Origin: Bog-756 sp963727955
Lineage (GTDB): Bacteria > Actinomycetota > Acidimicrobiia > Acidimicrobiales > RAAP-2
Length of the DNA stretch: 64,000 nucleotides
Reading direction: 5' to 3'
Assembly: GCA_963727955.1 (NCBI GenBank)
Contig: CAVSII010000001.1
Span: forward strand, 124,001 to 188,000
The notes under the pieces are model-generated. The model ran no database searches, had not been told where the DNA came from, and worked only from the letters and a program-made list of their open reading frames with translations. The translations under genes were made by a program, and so were the position numbers. This document shows positions 51,194-59,907 of the stretch, one piece after another. Numbering within the stretch: position 1 is the first letter of the stretch; every line of letters begins with the position of its first letter.

Positions 51194-52384
51194 GTGAGCT
51201 CACCGGCGGAAGGGAGCGATCCGCCGCCCGACCATCACACAGAAGCGACCCCGGTGCAGGCCGCCGGGCGCTTCCGGGTCTACCTGGGCGCCGCACCGGG
51301 GGTGGGCAAGACCTACGCCATGCTCAACGAGGGACGCCGTCGCCGCCAGCGGGGTGCCGACGTGGCCATCGGGTTCGTCGAGTGTCACGGCCGGGAGCGC
51401 ACCCGCGAGCTCATCGACGACCTCCAGACCATCCCGCCCCGGTCCATCGCCTACCGGGGGTCCCACTTCACCGAAATGGACCTGGATGCCGCCCTCCGTC
51501 GTCGCCCCCAGGTCATCCTGGTGGACGAGCTGGCCCACACCAACGTGCCCGGTTCCGGCCGCCACGACAAGCGCTGGCAGGACGTCATGGAACTGCTCGA
51601 TGCCGGCGTGAACGTGATCACCACGGTCAACATCCAGCATCTGGAGAGCATCGCCGACGCCGTCCAGCGCATTATCGAGATGCCGGTCCGCGAGCGGGTT
51701 CCCGATTGGGTGCTGCGCAAGGCCAATCAGGTCGAGCTGGTGGACTCCTCCCCCGAACAGCTCCGTCGTCGGATGATCCACGGCAACATCTACCCTCCCG
51801 AGCAGGTCGACCAGGCGCTGTCCGGTTACTTCCGGACCGACAACCTCACCGCCCTGCGCGAGCTGGCCCTGCGCTTCCTGGCCGACGAGACCGAGGAGCA
51901 GCTCCTCGACTACCTGCGGCGCCAACGGAAGGATGCCGTGTGGGAGACCCACGAGAGGATCCTGGTGGCTGTCACCACCGCACCCGGGACCGATGTCATC
52001 GTGCGCCGGGCGGCGCGGATGGCCGGCCGGATCAAGGCCGATCTCCAAGTGCTGCACGTGATGACCGGTCACCAGTCCGGTGGGCGCCCGAGTGACGAGC
52101 TGGTGGCTCTGCGCCAACTGGCCGGCGACGTGGGGGCCTCGTGGAACGAGATCCGGGGGGACGACCCCGCGCAGGTCCTGATCGATTTCGCCCGACGCGA
52201 GCACATCACCCAGATCGTGGTCGGCTCGAGCGGGCGCAGCCGATGGCAGGAGCTCCGTGGCGGCGGATCCATCGTCCGCAAGATCACCCGACTGGCCGCG
52301 CCTGCCGGCATCGACGTCCACGTGATCGCCCGGCGGCACGAGATCCTGTCCGATCAGTCGATTCCCTCCGTCGACGAGTCCTGA
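51194..52384 (+). CDS. Stand-alone KdpD N-terminal module (KdpD domain + universal stress domain)
   Basis: 396-aa protein made only of the KdpD sensor N-terminus: FRVYLGAAPGVGKTYAMLNE (Walker A), VDELAHTNVPGSGRHDKRWQ (Walker B-like), TVNIQHLESIADAVQRII, then a USP-like domain (ERILVAVTTAPGTDVIVRRA, ITQIVVGSSGRSRWQELRG). There is no membrane, dimerisation or ATPase kinase domain. In full KdpD this part binds ATP and second messengers (c-di-AMP in some species) and tunes kinase/phosphatase balance. Located just after kdpC on the pump strand; it may act in trans on the N-truncated kinase at 44.8-46.3 kb. Start GTG 51194. Confidence 0.87.
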   Translation: MSSPAEGSDPPPDHHTEATPVQAAGRFRVYLGAAPGVGKTYAMLNEGRRRRQRGADVAIGFVECHGRERTRELIDDLQTIPPRSIAYRGSHFTEMDLDAALRRRPQVILVDELAHTNVPGSGRHDKRWQDVMELLDAGVNVITTVNIQHLESIADAVQRIIEMPVRERVPDWVLRKANQVELVDSSPEQLRRRMIHGNIYPPEQVDQALSGYFRTDNLTALRELALRFLADETEEQLLDYLRRQRKDAVWETHERILVAVTTAPGTDVIVRRAARMAGRIKADLQVLHVMTGHQSGGRPSDELVALRQLAGDVGASWNEIRGDDPAQVLIDFARREHITQIVVGSSGRSRWQELRGGGSIVRKITRLAAPAGIDVHVIARRHEILSDQSIPSVDES

Positions 52385-52429
52385 GGGCGGCGCCCGACAC
52401 GGTCGGATGCCCCGTTGGCTACCGACCGG

Positions 52430-53023
52430 TCAGCAGGAGCCGACCGACCCCACCGCCAACTCGGTCACCTTCCAGGTACCTCTCGACATGATCAGATCGG
52501 CGGTGGTGGCCCGCCGACCGCCCGGGGTGTTTTTGGCCCGCGCCCCCGAGGTCGTGTACTCCAACCAGTGGGCGTCGTCGAAGCAGTCGGTCACCGTGGC
52601 CCGGGTCGGATGGCCGGCCGGGGTCAGCGAGCTGATGCGGGGATCGATGACCGGTTCCCCGCGGGTGACGATGCCGTGCAATTGGTCGTGGGCCAGGCCC
52701 TGGACGAACAGGGTGTGGGCGTCGCCGGTGGTGTAGTGGGAGAGAAGCGGCGACTGGAAGTCGGAGGTGCGGGCGGCGGCGACCAGGTCGGCCCACATCT
52801 CCCGGTAGGCGGCCAGCACCTCCGTGCTCGGATCGCCTCCCCCCGGGCTGGTGGAGGTCGGACCGGAGGGGCGAGTGGTCGGTGAGGCGGCCGGCGGCGT
52901 GCTCGAGTCGCAGGAGGCCAGGCCGGCACCCAGTGCGCAGGCCACGAGGCACACCCACAGCACCCGCGCCGGGCGCCGGGGCGTGGCCGGCGAGGCACGC
53001 CGCCCCAGGTAGTGGTCGGTCAC
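52430..53023 (-). CDS. Putative lipoprotein
   Basis: 197-aa exported protein. A basic N-region, hydrophobic LWVCLVACALGAGLASC with lipobox LASC, then a Ser/Thr/Pro linker (DSSTPPAASPTTRPSG) and a compact domain with YREMWADLVAAARTSDFQSP, LTPAGHPTRATVTDCFDDAH and EYTTSGARA, ending in GSC. The pattern (lipid anchor, linker, NTF2-like fold) is common in actinobacterial lipoproteins of unknown role. GTG start at 53023, six bases after the DUF4118 gene. Confidence 0.78.
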   Translation of the reverse strand: MTDHYLGRRASPATPRRPARVLWVCLVACALGAGLASCDSSTPPAASPTTRPSGPTSTSPGGGDPSTEVLAAYREMWADLVAAARTSDFQSPLLSHYTTGDAHTLFVQGLAHDQLHGIVTRGEPVIDPRISSLTPAGHPTRATVTDCFDDAHWLEYTTSGARAKNTPGGRRATTADLIMSRGTWKVTELAVGSVGSC

Positions 53024-53029
53024 GCCCGT

Positions 53030-53920
53030 TCAGAAGGTGGCGTCGTGGCCGGTCTCCACCGACGACGCACTGTCTGTCCCCACCGGATCTGATCCCTGTG
53101 GCGGCGTGTGCTCGGTGGCCAGAGCGGCCCCGACCTGATCGGCCACGGCCACGGCCACCAGGAGACGGTCGTGAGGGATGGGACGACCCGGGGTGGGGGT
53201 GAGGAGGAAGTGGCCCAGCAGCCACCCGCCGCTGCGGACGGGCAGATCGACGTTGTGCGTGGGGAGGCCGAGTTCGTCGGTCGGCCAGATCTCGTTGCCA
53301 ATCCGGACGTCGCCGGTGGGCACCAGGCGGGCCGTGGTCCCGCCCGGGTTGTGGGTGGTGAAACGGACCTCCTTGAGGGCCAGCAGATCCTGGAGCTCGG
53401 CGGAGGCCGCCGCCACCACCACCTGTGGGTCCTGACCGCTGGCCGCCAGCTCGGTCACACTGTGCAGCAGGGCCACTTGGTGTTGTCCCTGCCAGGCCGC
53501 ATCACGGTGGCGCCGGCCCCGGGCCGCCAGTTCGCCCACGGCCAGACCGACCACCAGGAGGAGGATCTCGGTTATGAGGTCCTGATGATGGGTGATCCGG
53601 AACGAATAGAAGGGCCGGGTCAGGAAGAAATCGAAGGACAGAGCGGAGACCAGGGCGGCCAGCACAGCTGCCAGTCGTCGCCCCGTGCTGGCCACGGCCA
53701 CGATGACCACGACCAGAAAAAGGGCATTGTCGGCCGCGTTGAGCCGGCCCCGCCAGGGGATCAAGACCGCGGCGGTGGCGATGGGGGCGAGTACGGCGGC
53801 CACCAAAATCCACCTGTCCCTCCACCTGCCCACACCCGTGTCGGCCGGGTACGACCCGCCGGCCGGTAGGGCCGAGTCCTGCCGATCGTTCCACGTCTCG
53901 GGTCTGGTCACCGTGCCCAT
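53030..53920 (-). CDS. DUF4118 membrane-sensor protein without kinase domain
   Basis: 296-aa protein with the DUF4118 four-helix membrane module of KdpD (WILVAAVLAPIATAAVLIPW, ALFLVVVIVAVASTGRRLAA, FDFFLTRPFYSFRI, ILLLVVGLAVGELAARGRRH) followed by a GAF-like domain (VVVAAASAELQDLLALKEVR ... LVAVAVADQVGAAL) and no histidine-kinase part. ATG 53920 is chosen; ATG 53950 adds ten residues. It overlaps nothing but is followed closely by a lipoprotein gene. Possibly a detached KdpD sensing module acting with the kdp-region proteins. Confidence 0.8.
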   Translation of the reverse strand: MGTVTRPETWNDRQDSALPAGGSYPADTGVGRWRDRWILVAAVLAPIATAAVLIPWRGRLNAADNALFLVVVIVAVASTGRRLAAVLAALVSALSFDFFLTRPFYSFRITHHQDLITEILLLVVGLAVGELAARGRRHRDAAWQGQHQVALLHSVTELAASGQDPQVVVAAASAELQDLLALKEVRFTTHNPGGTTARLVPTGDVRIGNEIWPTDELGLPTHNVDLPVRSGGWLLGHFLLTPTPGRPIPHDRLLVAVAVADQVGAALATEHTPPQGSDPVGTDSASSVETGHDATF

Positions 53921-54083
53921 ATACCCACTGTCACACGCCCCGGGGGCCACGGAAAGTAGTTGGCGCTGGCGTGAGCGTCTACCGGCCCAATTTTTGCGGA
54001 TCTTTTACGAATGATTCCATTCGGTGCTACGAAGTTCGCATGGAGGGGACCGACCGACCATCCGTGGCCGCCAGGGTGGTGCG

Positions 54084-54530
54084 ATGACGACACCCGCAGG
54101 CCACCCGGCCCCACCGGAGCAGCCCATCGCCATGGCCACACTGACCAGCCCGGCCGGATTGAGGGGCGAGGTCCGTACCGGACGCCACCACTTCGTGGTC
54201 GACGAAGGCCCTTCCGTGGGCGGCCAGGACGAAGGCCCCAACCCATTTCAGTTGATACTGGCGGGACTGGCCCAGTGCACGGCGGCCACCTTGCGTCTGT
54301 ACGGCGATCGCAAGGGGTGGGAGCTGGGTGAGATCGGGGTTCGGGCTCGCCTCCTGCGGGCCGACGACGGAGTCACCAAGGTCGAACGGATCGAGCGGAC
54401 GGTGACGGTGACCGCCGATCTGACCGCCGCCCAAACGGAACGTCTGGCCGAAATCGCCGATCGGACACCGGTAACCCGCACCCTCATGAAGGGTCTGACC
54501 ATCGACACCACCGTGACCCGCCACCGCTGA
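54084..54530 (+). CDS. OsmC-family protein (organic hydroperoxide/stress)
   Basis: 148-aa OsmC/Ohr-fold protein. GQDEGPNPFQLILAGLAQCT holds the first active-site Cys region, and LMKGLTIDTTV the C-terminal strand. The second Cys usual in OsmC peroxidases is not evident (ADRTPVTRTL in place of CPVHRTL), so it may be a thioesterase-like or reduced-activity variant. ATG 54084 follows CAGGGTGG. The 150 bases upstream are AT-richer and probably contain its promoter. Confidence 0.85.
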   Translation: MTTPAGHPAPPEQPIAMATLTSPAGLRGEVRTGRHHFVVDEGPSVGGQDEGPNPFQLILAGLAQCTAATLRLYGDRKGWELGEIGVRARLLRADDGVTKVERIERTVTVTADLTAAQTERLAEIADRTPVTRTLMKGLTIDTTVTRHR

Positions 54531-54580
54531 ACCGGGCCGGGTGTGATCGACGTCGTGGCCGGGCGTGATCTCCCCCGGGG

Positions 54581-55351
54581 TTAGCGGAGGTGGAGACCGC
54601 CGTCGACCATGACCACCTCGCCGGTCACGTAGGTGGACCGGGCCAGCCCCATCACCACGGTGGCCACGTCCTCGGGACTGGCTGAGCGCTGCAACGGCGC
54701 TTGGGCCTTCACGTAGTCGCGGACGAAATCCCAGTCAGCCGTCCAGGGGGTGTCGACCAGGCCTGGCGCCACCGCGTTGACCCGCACCGCCGGGCCGAGG
54801 ACGTTGGCCAGCAACCGGGTCATGTGGCTGACCGCCGCCTTGGAACAGGCATAGGGAATCGAGCTGCCGGTGGGCCGCTCGCCGGCGATGGACGAGATGT
54901 TGATGACCTGTCCCTCCCCCGAGGCCCGGAGGTGGGGGACGGCGGCCACGGTGACCTGCCAGGTGCCGAACACGTTGACCTCGAAGATGCGTCGCCACAC
55001 CTCCGTGGTGGCCGCTTCGAGATCGCCGTGGGGGATGACCTGGGTGGTGCCGGCATTGTTGACCAGGACATCGAGGCGGCCGTGTCGGTCGATCACCTGG
55101 TCGATCAGGTGGCGGGCCTGCTCCTCGTCGGCGATGTCGGCCTGGGTGTAGCTGGCCGCCGGTAGTGCGGCGGCCAGCGCTCGACCGGCCTCGACAGAGC
55201 TGGCCGAGTTGACGGCGACGGTGGCCCCGGCGGCGGCGAACAGATGGGCCGTGGCCGCTCCGATGCCGGACGACGAGCCGGTGATGAGGACGGTGCGACC
55301 CCGGAAGGAGTCGTGGCGGGACGGAGCCGGGTGGCCCTCGGAGGTGGACAT
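54581..55351 (-). CDS. SDR family oxidoreductase
   Basis: 256-aa classical short-chain dehydrogenase. TVLITGSSSGIGAATAHLFA cofactor motif, VLVNNAGTTQVIPHG, VINISSIAGERPTG with the catalytic Ser, and SIPYACSKAAVSHM with Tyr/Lys; C-terminal YVTGEVVMVDGGLHLR. The start is ATG 55351. Divergent from a fumarylacetoacetate-hydrolase-family gene 39 bases away, which may share its regulation. Substrate unknown. Confidence 0.9.
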   Translation of the reverse strand: MSTSEGHPAPSRHDSFRGRTVLITGSSSGIGAATAHLFAAAGATVAVNSASSVEAGRALAAALPAASYTQADIADEEQARHLIDQVIDRHGRLDVLVNNAGTTQVIPHGDLEAATTEVWRRIFEVNVFGTWQVTVAAVPHLRASGEGQVINISSIAGERPTGSSIPYACSKAAVSHMTRLLANVLGPAVRVNAVAPGLVDTPWTADWDFVRDYVKAQAPLQRSASPEDVATVVMGLARSTYVTGEVVMVDGGLHLR

Positions 55352-55390
55352 GGGGGGAGTGTAGGACCACCGTGCCGTAGATTTTCCGGC

Positions 55391-56311
55391 GTGAAACTGG
55401 TGAGCCTGGTCGACGACGGCGTCCCCCGTACCGGGGTGGTCGCCGGCGAGGAGGTGGTCGACCTCACCGATCCCGTCGTCGGGCTGCCCGGTGACATGGT
55501 GGCCCTGTTGACCCTGGGGCCCGATGCCGACGCCGCCCTGCGACGGGCCCCGACCACCGGTGCCCGCCGCCAACCTCTGTCCACCGCCCCCCTCACCGCG
55601 CCGGTGGCCCGCCCCCCGTCGTTTCTGGCCATCGCCCGCAACTACGACGCCCACATCGCCGAGCTCGGCCACCCGCGTCCCGAGTTCCAGACCTGGTTCT
55701 CCAAGCAGCCCACCTGTGTGATCGGACCGGGGCAGTCCATCGAGGTGCCGCGGGTGTCCTCCTCGGTCGACTACGAAGGCGAACTGGGCCTGGTCATAGG
55801 CCGCCGGTGCCGGCATGTTCCCGCCGCCCGGGCCCTCGACGTGGTGGCCGGCTTCACCGTGGTCAACGACGTGAGCGTGCGGGACTGGCAGTGGCGGACC
55901 CCGACCATGATGATGGGCAAGGGCTTCGACACCCACGGCCCCACCGGTCCCTGGATCGTCACCGGTGAGGAGATCGAGGATCCCCAGGACCTGGCCGTCC
56001 GCACCGTGGTCAACGGTGAGCTCCGCCAGGACGGGCGCACGTCCGACATGATCTTCACCTGCGCCGACATGATCGAGCACCTGTCGGCCGCCTTCACCCT
56101 CGAGGTGGGGATGCTCATCACCACCGGCACGCCGGCCGGCGTGGCCGCCGGAGAGGATCCACCCCGGTGGTTGAAGGCGGGGGACACGGTGACGGTTTCG
56201 GTGGAGTGTGTCGGTGAGCTCACCAACCCTGTGATCGACGAGGCCGGACCTCGCCCTGTGATCGACGAGGCCGGACCTCGGCCTGTGATCGACGAGGCCG
56301 GACCTCGGTGA
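55391..56311 (+). CDS. Fumarylacetoacetate hydrolase family protein
   Basis: 306-aa FAH-fold hydrolase/isomerase acting on 2-oxo-acid or acylpyruvate-type substrates. Metal-binding motif VDYEGELGLVIGRRCRHV, then GFTVVNDVSVRDWQ, GKGFDTHGPTGPWIVT, NGELRQDGRTSDMIF and LITTGTPAGVAAG. The start is GTG 55391. The C-terminus is extended by three tandem PVIDEAGPR units produced by a 27-bp repeat that runs right to the stop; none of this is part of the fold. The stop overlaps the arfB GTG. Confidence 0.9.
   Translation: MKLVSLVDDGVPRTGVVAGEEVVDLTDPVVGLPGDMVALLTLGPDADAALRRAPTTGARRQPLSTAPLTAPVARPPSFLAIARNYDAHIAELGHPRPEFQTWFSKQPTCVIGPGQSIEVPRVSSSVDYEGELGLVIGRRCRHVPAARALDVVAGFTVVNDVSVRDWQWRTPTMMMGKGFDTHGPTGPWIVTGEEIEDPQDLAVRTVVNGELRQDGRTSDMIFTCADMIEHLSAAFTLEVGMLITTGTPAGVAAGEDPPRWLKAGDTVTVSVECVGELTNPVIDEAGPRPVIDEAGPRPVIDEAGPR
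56228..56308. repeat. 27-bp in-frame tandem repeat, three copies
   Basis: Encodes PVIDEAGPR three times at the end of the FAH-family protein; units differ at most in the last base, so the duplication is recent. The last unit supplies the first G of the arfB start codon. Confidence 0.95.
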
Positions 56312-56736
56312 GTGCGGCCGAACCCGGTCCCGCCTCGGTCAGGATCACCCCGTCGCTCAGCATCCCCCTGGCCGAACTGCACCTCCGGTTCAGTCCCACC
56401 GGGGGACCCGGCGGTCAGAACGCCAACAAGGTCAATACCCGGGTCGAGCTGCGCTTCGACGTGGCCACCTCACCGAGCCTGGGCCCCCGGCAACGTCTCC
56501 GCCTGCTCGATCGCCTCGGGCCGGAGATCCGGGTGGTGGCCGACGACGAACGGTCCCAGGCCCGCAACCGGTCCCTGGCCGTCGACCGCTTTCGGGCCCG
56601 AGTGGCCGACGCCCTCCGGGTGGAGACCCCCCGGCGGGCTACCCGGCCCAGCCGGGCGGCCAAAGAGCGGCGGCTGGCGGCGAAGCGACGGAACGCCGAA
56701 CGGAAACGCAACCGGCGACGGGACGCTGAAGACTGA
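56308..56736 (+). CDS. arfB: Alternative ribosome-rescue factor / class I release-factor-like peptidyl-tRNA hydrolase
   Basis: 142-aa ArfB (YaeJ)-type protein that frees ribosomes stalled without a stop codon. RFSPTGGPGGQNANKVNTRV contains the catalytic GGQ loop, and the C-terminus (RPSRAAKERRLAAKRRNAER and following) is the Arg/Lys-rich tail that enters the empty mRNA channel. GTG start overlaps the upstream stop by four bases. The length and motif order fit the family well. Confidence 0.93.
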   Translation: MSAAEPGPASVRITPSLSIPLAELHLRFSPTGGPGGQNANKVNTRVELRFDVATSPSLGPRQRLRLLDRLGPEIRVVADDERSQARNRSLAVDRFRARVADALRVETPRRATRPSRAAKERRLAAKRRNAERKRNRRRDAED

Positions 56737-56756
56737 GCGCGGTCCCGTCGGTGCCG

Positions 56757-57641
56757 TCAGCCCACTTTGCGGCTGGCTGTGGCCGGCGGTTGCCAGACGT
56801 CGTCCAGGAAGCTGGCGATCTCGCCGGTCAGCCTCTCGGGGTGCATGCGCAGTTCGAGGATGGACGAGGCTTGCACCAGGCGCCCGTTGGGCAGCCGCCG
56901 GGCCAGCTGCTCGGCGTCGTGGAACGGGTGGACCCTGTCGATCCGATGGCCGATGACCAGGGTGGGAACCTCCATTGCGGCGCGCTGATCGACGGTGGGG
57001 GCGATCGGACCGGCCAGAATGCCGTGGAGAACGGCGGCCGTCTCCGTCGGATGGTTGGACAGGGTGTTCATGGTGCTGTCGACCGGACCGATGCCGGTGC
57101 GGGGAAGGCGTCGGAAGATCCACGCCGTTCGGTTCACCAGCGGACGGGCGAAGTGCACGGCCAGCAGCATGGGTACGAAGGTGATGGCAGCGGCCGGCAA
57201 GGCCCATTCCAGGACCGGCATCTCGATGACGAGGCCCTTGACCCGCTCGGGGGCCTGGGCCGCCACCAGCAGGCTGACGTTGGCCCCCAACGACACCCCG
57301 CCGATGACAGCCTTGTCGATACCCAGGTGATCGAGCAGGCGCACCACGTGTTGGGCATAGGTGTCCATGCGGTGGAAAGACGCCCGCTTGGGTTTGGCCG
57401 ACAGCCCGTGCCCGGGCAGGTCGAGCAGGATGACCCGGTGCCCGGTGCTGGCCAGATCGGCGGCCAGGCGGTGGTTCATGTTGGAGTCCATGAGGATCCC
57501 GTGCATGAACACCAACACCCGGGGTCCGTGGCCGTGGCTCTCGTAGTACAGCTGCATGCCGTCCGAGTCGAAAAAGCCCACTTCGAACGGTGCCGAACCC
57601 CCCGCGCCCTTATCCAACTGGTTGATCGCCCCTTTGCTCAT
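56757..57641 (-). CDS. Alpha/beta hydrolase
   Basis: 294-aa hydrolase. VLVFMHGILMDSNMNHRLAA oxyanion region, LLDLPGHGLS, nucleophile VIGGVSLGANVSLL, acidic residue near LVIGHRIDRVHPF and His in LELRMHPERLTG. A leader of about 20 residues precedes the fold. The ATG at 57641 lies inside the nitrilase-family gene, overlapping by 32 bases, so the two are co-transcribed. Similar to haloperoxidase/esterase-type proteins; substrate unknown. Confidence 0.88.
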   Translation of the reverse strand: MSKGAINQLDKGAGGSAPFEVGFFDSDGMQLYYESHGHGPRVLVFMHGILMDSNMNHRLAADLASTGHRVILLDLPGHGLSAKPKRASFHRMDTYAQHVVRLLDHLGIDKAVIGGVSLGANVSLLVAAQAPERVKGLVIEMPVLEWALPAAAITFVPMLLAVHFARPLVNRTAWIFRRLPRTGIGPVDSTMNTLSNHPTETAAVLHGILAGPIAPTVDQRAAMEVPTLVIGHRIDRVHPFHDAEQLARRLPNGRLVQASSILELRMHPERLTGEIASFLDDVWQPPATASRKVG

Positions 57642-58485
57642 CCGCCCAACGGTACGCCGCCGGACGCCGATTAGCCAGAACCGGCAGCTCAGAGCGGATT
57701 CTCTGCTGGAAGTCGGTGTCCATGTCGGCCACCACCACTCCCGGACCGGCCTCGGTCCGTTCGGCCACGACCGTGCCCCAGGGGTCCACGATCATGGAAT
57801 GGCCATGGCAGGCCGGCATGCCCGGTGGCAGGACGCCGTCCTGGCCGGCGCCGATGACGTAGACCTGGTTTTCGGCGGCCCGGGCCCGGAGCAGGAGCCG
57901 CCAGTGGGCCGGTCCGGTGGCCGCGGTGAATGCCGCCGGCACGGTGATCACGGTGGCTCCCAGCAGGGTCATGATGCGGTAGATCTCCGGGAAGCGCAGG
58001 TCGTAACAGAGGGAGAGCCCAACGCTCTCGGTGCCGTCGGCCCTCATCGAGGTGACGGACACCTCGTGGCCCGGGGCAAAGGTGGCCGACTCGTGGAATC
58101 GGGTGCCAGGCAGGTTCACGTCGAAGAGATGGATCTTGCGGTAGACCGCCTCCACCGAGCCGCTCGGACCGATCAGGCAACTGGTGTTGAAAAGGCGCTG
58201 GTCAGCGACCTCGGGTGGCCGGCTCCCGGGGTCTTCGGGAAACGAGCCGGCCACCAGACGGATGCCCAGACGTGCCGCCAGGGCGCAGGCCCAGGACACC
58301 GTGGGGCCGTCGAGTGGCTCGGCGTGGGTGCGGAGGAAGGCCGGATCACCGGCAACCGAGAAGTACTCAGGTAAGACCACCAGCGCCGCGCCGGCGTGAG
58401 CCGCCTCCTCGACCAGGGGAGTGGCTTGGTCGAGGTTGCGGTCCCGATGGGGCCCCGCCGTGGTCTGGACTGCTGCCACGCGCAT
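57610..58485 (-). CDS. Carbon-nitrogen hydrolase (nitrilase superfamily)
   Basis: 291-aa amidase of the Nit/omega-amidase branch. The catalytic triad is visible: Glu in LVVLPEYFSV, Lys in VYRKIHLFDVNLPG and Cys in LSLCYDLRFPEIYRI. MRVAAVQTTAGP is the standard N-terminus with ATG 58485. Most relatives hydrolyse deaminated glutathione or alpha-ketoglutaramate. It precedes and overlaps the alpha/beta hydrolase gene. Confidence 0.92.
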   Translation of the reverse strand: MRVAAVQTTAGPHRDRNLDQATPLVEEAAHAGAALVVLPEYFSVAGDPAFLRTHAEPLDGPTVSWACALAARLGIRLVAGSFPEDPGSRPPEVADQRLFNTSCLIGPSGSVEAVYRKIHLFDVNLPGTRFHESATFAPGHEVSVTSMRADGTESVGLSLCYDLRFPEIYRIMTLLGATVITVPAAFTAATGPAHWRLLLRARAAENQVYVIGAGQDGVLPPGMPACHGHSMIVDPWGTVVAERTEAGPGVVVADMDTDFQQRIRSELPVLANRRPAAYRWADEQRGDQPVG

Positions 58486-58626
58486 GGCACAGGGTAGGCC
58501 CGTCTTCGGCCAGAATGACCGAAGGCCGGCCACCTGTGGCCCACCGGTCCGCACTGGCCCGCACAGACCGGCTGAAGAGCCCGCACAGACCGGGGCCTGC
58601 ACAGAGCCCCAACAGAATCGAGTGGT

Positions 58627-59874
58627 GTGTCCTTCGAAGACTCCGACATCGTCCGCAGTGCCATTCGGGTCGAGGGCTTCCGGGACGACGAATTCAATTA
58701 CCAGCTCATCCGAGCACTCGGGGTGGCCGACTACGGCGGATCGACGGTGGGGGAGTGCCTGGCCGTGGCCTCCGAGATCAGCGACGGGAGCCCCCACAGC
58801 TGGGCGTCGGCCTTCGACCAGATGGCCCAGCGGGTCGAGGCCAAAGGAAGGGCGTGCCTGGCCACGGGACATCGGGTCAGCGGACGTGACCACCTGTTGC
58901 GGGCGTCGACGTACTACCGGACGGCCGAGTATTACGCCGACGGGGTCAGTGAAGATTCGCTGCGCATGGGGGCACGGAGCCAGGCCTGTTTCGCCCTGGG
59001 TGCGTCGCTGTTCGAGCCGCCGGTCGAGCTCATCGAAGTCCCCTTCGAGCAGGGGAACCTCCCCGGCTATTTCGTGTCTCCTCCCGGCTCGGCGGCCGAC
59101 AACGGCAGAGAGGGTCGTCCCACTCTGATCGGGGTGGGCGGATTCGACTCCAGCGCGGAAGAGCTTTACTTCCACCTCGGTGCGCCGGGGGCAGAACGGG
59201 GCTGGAACGTCTTTGTCTTCGACGGCCCCGGTCAGCCCGGATGCATGCGCTCCCATCCGACGATGACCTTCCGTCCTGACTACGAGGCGCCCCTGGGGGC
59301 GGTCATCGACCACGTGAGCGCACGGCCCGACGTGGACCCCGGGCGGGTGGCCCTGGCCGGCCAGAGTTTCGGTTCCTACTTCGCCGCCCGCAGTGCCGCC
59401 GCCGACCACCGGGTGCGGGCCCTGGTGGTCAATCCCCCCATCGTCGACATGAGCAGCTACATGGAGGCGTGGGTCGGGACCGAGGTGTTCCGGATGGTGC
59501 GCGACGTCCGTCCCGAAGACGTCATCGGCGTTCCCGAGGACCTCATGCCCCGTCAGATGCAGTGGGGCATCGCCGCCATCTGCCACCGGTTCGGCGTGTC
59601 CTCGTTCCACGCCTGGCGGGATGCCATCGCCGGCTACCGGCTGGAGGGTTTGACCTCGTCGATCGACTGCCCGACGCTGGCCCTGTGCGGTGACCGCGAA
59701 GGGGCGGAGCCCCGGGCCCAGTTCGACACCTTCGTAGCCGGAGTGGCCGGCCCGGTGACCTCGGTGCTGTTCACCCCCGAGGACGGAGCCTCGACCCACT
59801 GCCAGGCCGACAACATCCGGTTGTCGGCCCAGGTGACCTTCGACTGGCTCGGCGACCAGATGGCCGACCGGTAA
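58627..59874 (+). CDS. Alpha/beta hydrolase, FrsA/DUF1100-like
   Basis: 415-aa hydrolase with an N-terminal helical cap of about 170 residues, then the hydrolase fold: LIGVGGFDSSAEELYFHLG, VFVFDGPGQPG, nucleophile VALAGQSFGSYFAARSAA, and CGDREGAEPRAQFDTF preceding the His in ASTHCQADNIRL. The architecture matches 2,6-dihydropseudooxynicotine-hydrolase/FrsA-like enzymes that cleave C-C or ester bonds. GTG start at 58627; the 140-base upstream gap has imperfect GCACAGACCGG repeats. Confidence 0.87.
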   Translation: MSFEDSDIVRSAIRVEGFRDDEFNYQLIRALGVADYGGSTVGECLAVASEISDGSPHSWASAFDQMAQRVEAKGRACLATGHRVSGRDHLLRASTYYRTAEYYADGVSEDSLRMGARSQACFALGASLFEPPVELIEVPFEQGNLPGYFVSPPGSAADNGREGRPTLIGVGGFDSSAEELYFHLGAPGAERGWNVFVFDGPGQPGCMRSHPTMTFRPDYEAPLGAVIDHVSARPDVDPGRVALAGQSFGSYFAARSAAADHRVRALVVNPPIVDMSSYMEAWVGTEVFRMVRDVRPEDVIGVPEDLMPRQMQWGIAAICHRFGVSSFHAWRDAIAGYRLEGLTSSIDCPTLALCGDREGAEPRAQFDTFVAGVAGPVTSVLFTPEDGASTHCQADNIRLSAQVTFDWLGDQMADR

Positions 59875-59907
59875 TTGTGGGATGACCGCCGGTCGGCCAT
59901 CTTCCGC

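Noticed and set aside
11899..56308. Repeat arrays considered as CRISPR
   Set aside because: All units are contiguous, without spacers, and vary in length and sequence between sites; no cas genes are present.
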